In this document: positions 9,083 to 17,416 of the stretch, one piece after another
Layout of the letters: each line of letters starts with the position of its first letter
Position numbering within the stretch: the first letter of the stretch is position 1
Source: Acrasis kona
Taxonomy: Eukaryota > Heterolobosea > Eutetramitea > Acrasida > Acrasidae
DNA: 24,078 nucleotides
NCBI GenBank assembly: GCA_026419775.2
Contig: JAOPGA020000964.1
Location: forward strand, 1 to 24,078
Reading direction: 5' to 3'
Notes under the pieces: generated by a model
What the model saw: only the letters and a program-made list of their open reading frames with translations
Told to the model about the DNA's origin: nothing
Database searches by the model: none
Position numbers and translations under genes: made by a program

Positions 9083-9694
9083 ATGAACGACCAACTCACA
9101 CTCACCAGAGGTTGTGAATATTGGAGAGAGTCACTGAAGAACATAGAAGCAGCAAAGTACTGCTCTGAAAACAGCAAACCTTATCGAAGAAGTCCAGAAT
9201 CATGGGTTAGACAGGACAACATTATTTTTCCCAAAAAAAGAAAACAACAGTGCAATCAATCATCGTTGTATATTCTCGATAACACAAATAACATTAGGTC
9301 GCACAAAATAAATCTAAATGTCGAGGAACACATCACCCAAGATGTGGTAAAGACCAAAATAGACAATACTGCACGCGCTGCGGGCGCCCATACATCGCTT
9401 GGCATCACTGCCACAAGGTCACCAAGCAGCATGGACGTTAACAAAATGGTGTCAACAAAGAATTATGGATTCAATTGTTACAAGAAGGCCACCAGTCCAA
9501 GAACAGACTTTATCAAAAGGTCTGGAACGCCATCTGTAACAAGAAGTTTTGAAGGTAGTGTGGGAGGACACATAGGTAGACACGTAGCTAGAAACGAGGG
9601 GTCTCTAGTTCAGTTGCAAAATGCAAAATCCCTAAAACCCTACACTCCAGTCAAATCATTCGACAAACAAAATCACATTGCTCTCTTCTATTAA
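9083..9694 (+). CDS. Unknown basic 203-aa protein
   Basis: Open from ATG 9083 to TAA 9694 without an intron, with AATAAA seven bases after the stop. I do not recognise the family. The protein is hydrophilic, rich in Lys, Ser, Asn and Arg, without membrane segments or an obvious fold. Short Ser/Thr-Pro sites recur (RRSPESW, TRSPSSM, SGTPSV, YTPVKSF), suggesting a mostly disordered, possibly phosphorylated protein. The tail ends in aromatic LFY. Clean initiation from a divergent promoter and a well-placed poly(A) signal support a real gene. Confidence 0.7.
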   Translation: MNDQLTLTRGCEYWRESLKNIEAAKYCSENSKPYRRSPESWVRQDNIIFPKKRKQQCNQSSLYILDNTNNIRSHKINLNVEEHITQDVVKTKIDNTARAAGAHTSLGITATRSPSSMDVNKMVSTKNYGFNCYKKATSPRTDFIKRSGTPSVTRSFEGSVGGHIGRHVARNEGSLVQLQNAKSLKPYTPVKSFDKQNHIALFY

Positions 9695-9776
9695 TCTTGT
9701 AATAAAAGTAAACTGTTATTAATTTATTGTTATCAGTTTCTACGTTATGTGATGATGCTACATTTAATGTCTCAAT

Positions 9777-10120
9777 TCAAGCGTTATTGTACAGGCGGAA
9801 TGGTTGCGTTGAAGTAATAATGTTGATGTGATCCTCATGATTTTGTATTAAATACTTTGATGACTCTAATTCACTTCTCGCAAGTCTCCTCAAGGGCAGT
9901 ATTATTGCAAAAGAGAAGGATAAGGCGATTGATGTGACAGTGGATACAAGTATTGCCTTCAACTGTTAGTACTGCGTTACAAATTAAATACTTTTTGTCT
10001 AACAGACATTTCACAGAAAACATGGTATACGTTTTCCACAACGCTACCGGTCCCAACAATATATCCAAGAACGAAGAAAACTATCCACATCCATCTGTTG
10101 CTTTCTGTATGTTGTGTCAT
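9777..10120 (-). CDS. Small two-helix membrane protein, unknown
   Basis: Two exons, 10120-10004 and 9962-9777, separated by a 41-nt intron (GTTAGA...TAACAG), give 100 aa. A longer 68-nt intron starting at 10030 also keeps frame, but 41 nt fits the other introns here. The first hydrophobic segment is WMWIVFFVLGYIVGTG (about residues 10-25) and the second is ILVSTVTSIALSFSFAIILP, followed by a positive LRRLAR patch and a polar tail. The form suggests a small organelle-membrane subunit or assembly factor; I cannot name a family. The acceptor region contains a TACTAAC branch-like motif right before the final AG. AATAAA lies about 45 nt past the stop. Confidence 0.6.
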
Positions 10121-10209
10121 GTTTGTCGTACTTTACAATAAATTGTTGCTCATAAAGAAGACAGCCGAGATCTGAAACAATATTGAAAAAACGAACATTT
10201 ATTATTACA

Positions 10210-10215
10210 TTTATT
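10210..10215 (-). terminator. Polyadenylation signal containing the costars stop codon
   Basis: Minus-strand AATAAA overlaps the TAA at 10213-10211. Confidence 0.65.
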
Positions 10216-10551
10216 CTGCAGTGTAGTCAGGCTTCAACAAAGTGATTTCCTCCTTATCGTGGACACCTTGGAGGAGTAACTCACCCTTGAAGTTGATGAC
10301 TTCCCTCTTTCTTGCTGCTTTAAGGGTTCCGAAAAGTGATTCTAAAGTCTTAAAATAAGTTAGGCTAATTAAATGTTTTGTGCTCATACATTTTGGAGTT
10401 TGTCGTCCTTGAACAATTGTCCGAATGTAACCTTGTTAGAATCGCCAGCAATACGCTTGATACCGTGAACCAACTCTTCGATTTCCTTTTCTAGAGGGGA
10501 TTAAAAAATATTGACAATGAAGTCATTACCAACTCTGTAGCCACCGGACAT
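10211..10551 (-). CDS. Costars family protein (ABRACL-like)
   Basis: Three exons on minus, 10551-10530, 10490-10390 and 10348-10211, with 39- and 41-nt introns, encode 86 aa. The whole protein is one costars domain: VEKEIEELVHGIKRI, VTFGQLFKDD, LESLFGTLKAARKR and ELLLQGVHDKEEITLL, which are the family signatures. Costars proteins (Dictyostelium cosA, animal ABRACL and the C-terminus of ABRA/STARS) affect actin dynamics and cell motility. Such a role here is inferred and fits an amoeboid cell. The TAA stop is embedded in AATAAA. Confidence 0.93.
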
Positions 10552-10658
10552 TTTTGAATATTGTTTTTGACAACTTTGGTTGAGTAATGACACTGTCCAG
10601 TTACAATTCTCGTCTAGTTATTACAATACTTTATTACATTACTATAGGAAAACATAAT

Positions 10659-11549
10659 CTATTTAGTTTCTTCTACGACCATCTTCAGCAAGTTGCCAGT
10701 GTCTCTTTCTACTGCAAATATACTCCTTCCCTCTTTATATGCGGTGACATTTGTGAGTGGTTTATTCTGTTGATTTGGAGACGAAGTTTCATGATAAAAA
10801 GTGCTTTTTAGGAAATTCCACTTTACTAATGCTCCATCCCTCTTACGTATCCCATATACTGCATCATCAGCACTAACACTAATGTCCAATAGTTGTTCTT
10901 CAGTAGTCACCCAAGTTTTGAGCTCTTCAGCCCATCTAACTGCGTAGTCATCCAAATCGATTCCCCACAACTCTGACTTTCCTAACAAGCCCTTGCTTCC
11001 AACCGAAATCTTTTTCAGGTATTCTAAACCCACTCTCTTCCACTGGCATTTGCCTCTTCTTAGCATGTGAACATGAACGTACATTGGAATATTATCGGAG
11101 GATACTGCATATACTCTTCTTCTAGAACGAGCTGAAACGCATCTGAAGCAGCTAGTATCTCCATCTTGTAGTAATTCTAAATTCCCACTGCCATTCATTC
11201 TATAAATGTGACCATGCTCTCTTTCGACAGCAAATAGGGTTCCTTTCTTACTAACGCTTATGTCTTTAAACAGCATTCCACAAGTTTTAAAAGATTTCCA
11301 TGCGGCTCCTAGCGCTTCTTGTTTTAATTGGTATAAACGTCCAGATTCAGTTAAGCCCCATAGTTGTTTTTTTGATCCAATTGATATAGAATATATAGGG
11401 TCACTATTGAATTCGTTGTCAGCTTCGTAGTTTGAATTAAAGGTTTCGAATATCATTGAGTCCGATTTAGCGTGGCTATATTTTTTTGTTTGAATCAATT
11501 CATCCTCATCACTGGAAAAGTCTTCATCAATGTGATGTGCAAGTACCAT
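10659..11549 (-). CDS. Tectonin-type beta-propeller protein
   Basis: Single exon, 296 aa. The start chosen is ATG 11549 (MVLAHHIDED); an in-frame upstream ATG would run into the divergent gene. An acidic N-terminus (SSDEDE) leads into repeating tectonin-like blades: ISIGSKKQLWGL, ISVSKKGTLFAV, ISVGSKGLLG with ELWGI, and ISVSADDAVYGI, each followed by a Trp- or Tyr-bearing strand. Tectonin/TECPR propellers bind carbohydrate or lipopolysaccharide in horseshoe-crab and slime-mould lectins, and occur in TECPR1/2 autophagy proteins. There is no signal peptide, so an intracellular or nonclassically secreted lectin is possible. The ligand is unknown. Confidence 0.75.
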   Translation of the reverse strand: MVLAHHIDEDFSSDEDELIQTKKYSHAKSDSMIFETFNSNYEADNEFNSDPIYSISIGSKKQLWGLTESGRLYQLKQEALGAAWKSFKTCGMLFKDISVSKKGTLFAVEREHGHIYRMNGSGNLELLQDGDTSCFRCVSARSRRRVYAVSSDNIPMYVHVHMLRRGKCQWKRVGLEYLKKISVGSKGLLGKSELWGIDLDDYAVRWAEELKTWVTTEEQLLDISVSADDAVYGIRKRDGALVKWNFLKSTFYHETSSPNQQNKPLTNVTAYKEGRSIFAVERDTGNLLKMVVEETK

Positions 11550-11586
11550 AATTATTTTTGTAAAAATTGTAAAAATCTGCTTCGGT
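11550..11586. promoter_or_regulatory. 37-bp divergent spacer (tectonin and chaperonin-like genes)
   Basis: The start codons of the two genes are separated by only 37 bases of AT-rich sequence, the tightest divergent pair in the window. Confidence 0.5.
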
Positions 11587-13325
11587 ATGGATGAAGTCAT
11601 TTCATTTGGTGAAAGTACGTATTCATTCTTAGGAGACGTCGGTGTGTGCAAAATAGTCGGAGACGACATCACGAATGATTCTTATACCTATATGAAATCA
11701 ATTTCAATTAATCATCCATTTTTACTTTTTCTAAGGCAACAAATTAATGAACAAGAGAGAGTAATAGGGACAGTATGTTGATGAGTATTAGTTATTTTAA
11801 TGCTATAGGGATTCAATGAGCTATCTTGCTTGGTACCTTTACTGTGTGTGCAGTCGAAATATCTAATACAGAGAGGGTTCAGCAAAAATGAGATTCTATC
11901 ATGCTTCCGTAAATGCATTGATGTTTGCATCTCAACAACACTTTCAAAAACAATAGAGTTTCGACTATCTGATGACAGGGATAGTCTTTTTTATAGATGC
12001 TGTCCAGATATTATGCGGTCACAAATGAGATTAGCAGAGCAATGTTACGACTTGCTAAAAGAGAAACATACTGTATTAAACAGAGAAGCTATTGTGGTTC
12101 AACTAATATCTGGACAGCCAAACAATAAATCTTTTGTTGTAGAAGGCTATGTTTTGGATGTGTCTAAAGCAGAATACATTACTCTATCAGATAAAAATAA
12201 ACAGTATAGGTAAGTTTGATGTTATAAATAACTCCTTGCTTAAGATGAAGAATTGCAGTGATATGTGGTGATATTGCTAGCAAAGGCACAAAGAATAAAT
12301 TATTTTGCAATGCTGAAGAAATCACAAACAATCATAATCAAAGTGAAACTGATCTGTATGTAGTTAAATCACGAAATCTTTAATAAGTTCTTTACAGAGC
12401 ATATAACAAACAGCTTATGTCGGTTTTAAGCAACACAGATGTCTTATTTATACAAGGAGAGGTTAGTCACTCCTGTATTGAGATAATGATCAGAAGCGAA
12501 ATAAAATATATATCTGACATGTCTGCAGTGGACATAAATTATCTTTGCCAGTCACTTGATATCCTTCCACTCTTTGATATCTTTGATTTCGATGATGAGT
12601 CAGTTTCGCTAGCAGTAAGAAATTAACTGGCACACATTTATGATACTTTAGACTTTGAGCTATATAGATGGATATGATCCTACGTTTAGTGCAAGATCTT
12701 CTTTAAACTCAATGGCAGTAAGTTATAAATCTCATTGTTCATGACCATAGATGCATAAATGCTACCTAGTTGTCGAAGGTGTAGGAAATAGCAATGTTGT
12801 GACCGTGTGCATCTGTGATGTTACTTCTCAAAATTGCTATGCTAATGAGAGAAGATTTTGGGATTGTTTGTTCAGGGTGCACGAAATATACAACAGTAAG
12901 TCATATATTCAACGCGGTGGATATGTCGAGATGGCGTGCATCGAAGCCCTCTCGCTTCATTGTGATCAATCATCTTCTATTGTTGATGGCTTCAAGAACG
13001 CGTTATGCAATATGGTTGCAATCTTGTTACAAAACAGTGGGTGCTCTACCTCTGAATCATTGAATATTATATCGGTTTTGTCTTCTGCATATAAAGAAAG
13101 AGGCATATTTCAAAAGTCACCACTTCAATACGCTGAGGAGTTAATGGTATATGATGAGCCTAGTCATATCAACAACGAATTGTCAACCATAGCACACATA
13201 GGTGCTCCTTCAGTTTTTATTGGTATTCTTGAAAGATCATTCAGTAAGTGATTAATTGTTTTTATCTTAAAAAAATACTAGTTACTCCTACGGACATTGA
13301 TGACCACAAACAATATAGTGATTAG
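11587..13325 (+). CDS. Group II chaperonin-like protein, probably of the BBS6/BBS10/BBS12 type
   Basis: Seven exons (11587-11772, 11809-12209, 12251-12355, 12398-12614, 12652-12717, 12751-13243 and 13282-13325) with introns of 33-42 nt give 503 aa in one continuous frame. CCT/TCP-1 landmarks appear in order. SINHPFLLFLRQQINEQERVIGTG matches the HPA...QD.EVGDGTT region. The 12251 exon begins IAVICGDIASKG, like KIAV in CCT. VLFIQGEVSHSCIEIM and IKYISDMSAVDINYLCQSL match the apical-to-intermediate hinge. GGYVEMACIEAL stands where PGGGAVE normally sits. ATP-binding GDGTT and the N-terminal GPKG motif are missing or altered, as in the Bardet-Biedl chaperonin-like proteins that help assemble the BBSome for cilia. 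The subtype cannot be fixed by eye, and a divergent CCT subunit is the alternative. Confidence 0.72.
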
Positions 13326-13421
13326 CTCGCAAGAATTGTAATTAATAAACTACTTTGATCTCCTTTATAATTATTCCACTTTTTGTAAGACTTTAAAAGT
13401 TGGTTGACCATAGAGCGAATA

Positions 13422-14628
13422 ATGAATCCAACTGAAAATGCACTGACCAATATGAAGTTAGATGGGATCATTAAGGAGACGCACAAGTTGCCAATTAAAA
13501 ATGTAAACTCACATATTTTTTATATTCACACATGATAGGTCAGTATGAATAGATCAAATGGCGTCGAAAATCTGATGCTCACAAGTGCGGCTTTCGAAGT
13601 CAGCATTTACGACAATAATCACTGCAACGGTCATCTTGATTTGATGTCACATTTTCTAAACAAGAAAAAGGGCGAAAAAGAACCGAAAGATGCTGTACGG
13701 GCACATTGAGATTCATATAATGACTAACAATATAGGTAACAAGCAGCTGCTGGATACGCGATGGAAAACATGTGGCAGCAGGAGATTCAGCAGGCCTCAT
13801 TCATGTAATTTCGATAACAAATTCAAGAGTCATGGCCACCTATGATGGACACAGTGGTTGCAAAATAAACCACTTGTGTAACCTGCTGGATTCTGATTAC
13901 TTCTCCTCAACTTCAGATGACTCAAAGAAGGCCGGATCTAGTGTTATCCGTATTTGGAACTCAAAAACTCATTCCTCTCTCGCAACAATTCATGTTGGTG
14001 CTAAAGTCACTTGTTCCGTACGTTGAAAATCTTGAAGAATGTTAACAATTAAAGCTTTATGACCACAACCAAAAAGTACTATACTGCGGTGACTCCTCTG
14101 GCCATGTCATGACGATATCTGTAAACCAAGACGATCCCTCAACCGAAGCAACTGTGATTTATAAATTTTCGCAGTCAGTTTGTAAGTCTGTTTGATTCAA
14201 CACCCTCTAACCAACTAATAGCCTCCATTCAAAACATTTCAAAAAACAAATTTTTGATCCACTGCAAACATAAATTACATTTATGCCAAGTCGACAACAA
14301 CATGCTCGAAGTCAAATCAACACTTTCATTCGGACAGCGATCTGTGGGATGTAATTATGACTATCATATGATGGATGGCGAACTTGCGCCCACCTTTTAT
14401 GTAGCAGTTGGGACGCGTGATGCAGAAGTATTAATTTATAGATGGACTGCAGAAGAAAACAAGGTTATCAAAAAGTTACTGCCGCCAACAAACAAGAAGC
14501 AAGGAGCAGCCGCCGTCGTTAAGGGAGTTGCATTATCACATGATTGTAAGAGTCTGATGGCGGTCAGTGATGATGGCGTCATTTGGAGATTTGTGGGTCA
14601 AGAAGAAGCAGGAGAGGAACAAGCTTAG
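13422..14628 (+). CDS. WD40-repeat protein, unassigned
   Basis: Five exons (13422-13502, 13539-13694, 13736-14017, 14055-14181 and 14222-14628) with 36-41-nt introns encode 350 aa. Several WD40-like blades are visible: WIRDGKHVAAGDSAGLIHVI then ATYDGHSG, SSVIRIWNSKTHSSLATIHVG, VLYCGDSSGHVMTI, YVAVGTRDAEVLIYRW and LSHDCKSLMAVSDDGVIWRF. Overall it is one seven-bladed propeller with a short acidic tail. I cannot place it in a named family; WD40 propellers are generally protein-interaction scaffolds. Two AATAAA copies lie 14-25 nt past the stop, facing the desaturase gene. Confidence 0.8.
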
Positions 14629-14674
14629 AGCCTGGTCCATTCAATAAACAATAAAATGACTTTTAAACAATGTT

Positions 14675-14680
14675 TTTATT
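14675..14680 (-). terminator. Polyadenylation signal containing the desaturase stop codon
   Basis: Minus-strand AATAAA overlaps the TAA at 14678-14676. Confidence 0.65.
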
Positions 14681-15776
14681 TGTTCTTCTTTTCCTCACTT
14701 TTGTTACAGATTGCATGTTCCTTCGCATCATCGGATATGATAAAGTTACTCTTGTAGCGATCGGAGTTTATCAAAAACTCACGAATGCCTGAAACATGTC
14801 CTAACACTTCTTTGTGTGGTACGTTATTCTCCGAAGTGTATTTCTTCAAGTGCTTATTGGCTTCCACTAGGTTGTAGTGAGGAATGATTGGGAACAAGTG
14901 ATGGACAACATGTGTTCCTATGTCGTGGGAGATGTGATCGAAGAAGGCACCGTATGTCCTGTCGGTTGTGTTCTCCAACTGACCCTTGGTGTAGGTCCAC
15001 TCGCTTGGTGCTAGCCACTTGGTGTCCTCGCTTGCATGGTGGAGGAACGTTACGACGACCAACCACGTGGCAAACACGAACCATGGTGCAGCGTAATAGG
15101 TGAGCACGAGCGTGACGCCATTTGTTACGTACAAGGCAACGTATAGAAGAGCGGCGACAACGCTGAGGACAAATGCAATGCTGATGGCTGCCATTCCAGA
15201 CTTCTTGGCCCACATCTTGTCGAAGGGGTTGAAGTGACTGTGCATGCCCTTGTGGTGATTGTTGTCATAATTGTTTCCGGCATATCCAGTGATGAGGTAG
15301 GCCAACCACCCAAATCCAAATAAAAAGTTGTTGTTGATGACAAATTTGGAATTTAGACCTAGCGAGCTGGCGTCCTTCTCGCGAATGGGATGGAAGATTT
15401 CATCTTGGTCAATGTTGCCTGTGTTCTTGTGGTGATGGTGGTGTGACATCTTCCATGGGTAGTATGGTACTAGGATGAACCCGTGAACAATGGTTCCGAT
15501 GGCATCGTTTAGTGTTGTGCTTCTTGAAAAGCTACCGTGTCCACAGTCATGTCCAATTGTGAACATTGCCCAAAATACGGTTCCTTGAAGTCCCCAGTAC
15601 ACGAGTGTTGCCAATACAAGTAGAATAGGATTTGAGATGGTGTTGATGGCCACAGTGTAAGCTCCTGCAAGGAAGAAGGCGAATACATAGTCCCTTGCTG
15701 CATACATCAGCGATCTCTTCGCATCAGATTTGAATAAATGTGAAGGAATGCTGAGTTTTATTGCTCCAAGATCCAT
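14676..15776 (-). CDS. Membrane fatty acid desaturase, delta-12/omega-3 (FAD2/FAD3/FAD7) type
   Basis: Single exon, 366 aa from ATG 15776 (MDLGAIKLSIPSH, matching the FAD N-terminal KLSIP motif). All three histidine boxes that hold the di-iron centre are present: HDCGHGSFSR, SHHHHHKNTGNIDQDE and HVVHHLFPIIPHYNL. Box 2 is a run of five His, so several registers satisfy HxxHH. Hydrophobic segments flank the boxes as in ER acyl-lipid desaturases. HDIGTHVVHHLFP and the PSEWTYTKGQLENTTDRTYG block are closest to plant and algal omega-3 enzymes, but regiospecificity needs an assay. There is no obvious transit or signal peptide. GC content is higher than in its neighbours, as often for well-expressed genes. 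Confidence 0.92.
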   Translation of the reverse strand: MDLGAIKLSIPSHLFKSDAKRSLMYAARDYVFAFFLAGAYTVAINTISNPILLVLATLVYWGLQGTVFWAMFTIGHDCGHGSFSRSTTLNDAIGTIVHGFILVPYYPWKMSHHHHHKNTGNIDQDEIFHPIREKDASSLGLNSKFVINNNFLFGFGWLAYLITGYAGNNYDNNHHKGMHSHFNPFDKMWAKKSGMAAISIAFVLSVVAALLYVALYVTNGVTLVLTYYAAPWFVFATWLVVVTFLHHASEDTKWLAPSEWTYTKGQLENTTDRTYGAFFDHISHDIGTHVVHHLFPIIPHYNLVEANKHLKKYTSENNVPHKEVLGHVSGIREFLINSDRYKSNFIISDDAKEHAICNKSEEKKNK

Positions 15777-15925
15777 CTCTACTTTCCTTTCTTTTTTCAC
15801 AACAATCCTTTAATTTTGGTCCTTTCATCCAATATGATCCGGGAGTATAGGCGCGGAAGATTCGGGAGATTTTGTAAACAGGTATAATTAACCGAACGTC
15901 CTTGAAGTTGCCAGTTGAAGTTATT

Positions 15926-16093
15926 ATGTCATTTTCATCGGTTGCGGAGTATTTATTAAAATCAGGTCAAGAAATCGGCTCTGATCAGCAAGCCTACGAC
16001 AAGGTCTGCTGCTCCTATTAATTCATGCGAATGTGTTAAAAGACTGCATGTGATGTTATGATCGCATGCAACTGGTGCTCCAAGAAATCCTAG
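15926..16093 (+). CDS. Possible tiny two-exon gene, unknown (weak)
   Basis: An ATG at 15926 opens 26 codons (MSFSSVAEYLLKSGQEIG...) with a coding look. A 39-nt GT-AG stretch (16004-16042) of the usual intron size joins it in frame to 17 more codons ending TAG, giving 42 aa. A second short open frame starts at ATG 16064 in another phase, and I cannot link it by any normal intron. No AATAAA follows closely. This may be a small gene, a uORF-like transcript or chance. Confidence 0.25.
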
Positions 16094-16243
16094 CTGCTGT
16101 CTTGCAACAATTTAATCTTGTCCAACTGATCTCTCTCTCACTTCTTGGTCTCAATTTCGTCCTTCATTTCTTTTTTTGAACCGCCACTGAAATTGTTTCG
16201 TGCGCACCAACAAAGGAAACAGGTGAATAGTGACAAAAAGGGC

Positions 16244-16250
16244 TATAAAA
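16244..16250 (+). promoter_or_regulatory. TATA-box-like motif with no matching plus-strand gene
   Basis: GGCTATAAAAG is a textbook TATA box, the best in the window, but it points toward the 3' end of a minus-strand gene. It could drive an antisense RNA or be chance in AT-rich DNA. The rest of 16094-16289 shows nothing else I can support. Confidence 0.2.
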
Positions 16251-16289
16251 GAGGATCATTTCATAACAAGATATTTTTATTTCATCGGC

Positions 16290-17012
16290 CTACTTCTTTT
16301 CTTTTTTAATGAAATAGTTTTCAAGATCGTCCTCATCTACTTCACTATAATCAAAGTACTCTTCCACATCCGATAATCGTTTTATTTCTTCTCTTCTTTT
16401 CATAAAATAAATTATCGGATGATCACAAACTACTATTCCCAGTTCCTCGTTCAAAAAAGGAAGTGGGTCAAATTCTTCCCTACACCTTAGGCTACAATGT
16501 TCGTACGGTATTTTGTTGTTGATTATTGATTCAGATGTAGTCAGAGTGACCTCTTTTCCACAAATGTCTGTAGTAGTTTGTATAGTCTTCTTGGTGCTGA
16601 TGCTTGCTAATTCCCACAAGTAGTTCTTTTTTATATAGTTGCTGGAAAAAAGAAAATTCTGCATTTCTTCCATAGATGCAAATATTTCTGTTGTTGATAA
16701 TACTTTTCCGCTATTACATGGCATGCTTTCAGTGAAATGAATCAGAAACTCTGTAGTACCCTCTGCCTCACGGCACACAGGAAAGATGTTATTTTGCTGA
16801 AGAGACTCGTGATAATCTGTTAAATGTTTATCTTTGACTGTTTTTATATATTTTCTTGACCAAACGACATTTCTTGATGCCATAGTCGGTGGACATCCAT
16901 GCTGAACAATTGTGTCTCTTTTCGTGGGACTTTCGAAATTGCTTTTCACTATGTCTTGTGGGAATTTGAAATCGAAGACAACGGCCTCATAAACTTTCGT
17001 CACAGGCCTCAT
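16290..17012 (-). CDS. Unknown 240-aa protein with acidic tail
   Basis: Single exon from ATG 17012 (MRPVTKVYEAVVFDFKFP) to TAG, with AATAAA nine bases after the stop. I do not recognise a family. It has no membrane segment or signal peptide and several scattered cysteines (CREAEG, MPCNSG, DICGKE, CSLRC, VVCDHP). A C-terminal run of acidic residues (EVDEDDLENYF) ends in basic KKEKK. The start context, length, clean frame and poly(A) site support a real protein of nuclear or cytosolic type. Function is unknown. Confidence 0.7.
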   Translation of the reverse strand: MRPVTKVYEAVVFDFKFPQDIVKSNFESPTKRDTIVQHGCPPTMASRNVVWSRKYIKTVKDKHLTDYHESLQQNNIFPVCREAEGTTEFLIHFTESMPCNSGKVLSTTEIFASMEEMQNFLFSSNYIKKNYLWELASISTKKTIQTTTDICGKEVTLTTSESIINNKIPYEHCSLRCREEFDPLPFLNEELGIVVCDHPIIYFMKRREEIKRLSDVEEYFDYSEVDEDDLENYFIKKEKK

Positions 17013-17416
17013 TTTTTAAATTAAATTGTCGGGATACACTTCAATTGACATTTTTAGGTTTATTATTAATGTCAAAATAATACTTAATAGAAGATGCAAT
17101 GAGATTAAAGAAGAGCATTAACAATTCCACATTGTGACACTTTCCACGTATACACAAGACAGAGAAGATAATGATCACCATGTATTTGCACTAGCTACAT
17201 GTCCTTAGGCAACATGATTGATTTTTATTGAAATTTTTTTTCGCTCAGACTGGTAAAAGTGTTTCGAAAGTAGTATGAATGCACTTAAGTTCTTCAGCAT
17301 CTTCCATTTCTTGCGTTCATTTATTACCAATCTACGCCATCTGTCGCTTTTAGGATAATTCTATCCCTTTTAATCGCTTACAATTCGGTAAAATCAAATC
17401 AATTTATTAACTATCA
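17013..17416. other. 404-bp divergent intergenic region upstream of urocanase
   Basis: AT-rich, with poly-T and poly-A tracts (T8 near 17240). A 27-codon open frame from ATG 17277 would be an upstream ORF if transcribed with urocanase. No tRNA, repeat or clear promoter element is visible. Confidence 0.4.

Noticed and set aside
9963-10030. 68-nt intron in the two-helix gene
   Set aside because: Frame is kept, but a 41-nt intron (10003-9963) with a GT-AG pair fits the size rule of the window better.
12210-12258. 49-nt version of the second chaperonin-like intron
   Set aside because: It leads to an in-frame TGA. Ending at 12250 gives RIAVICGD, which matches the chaperonin family.
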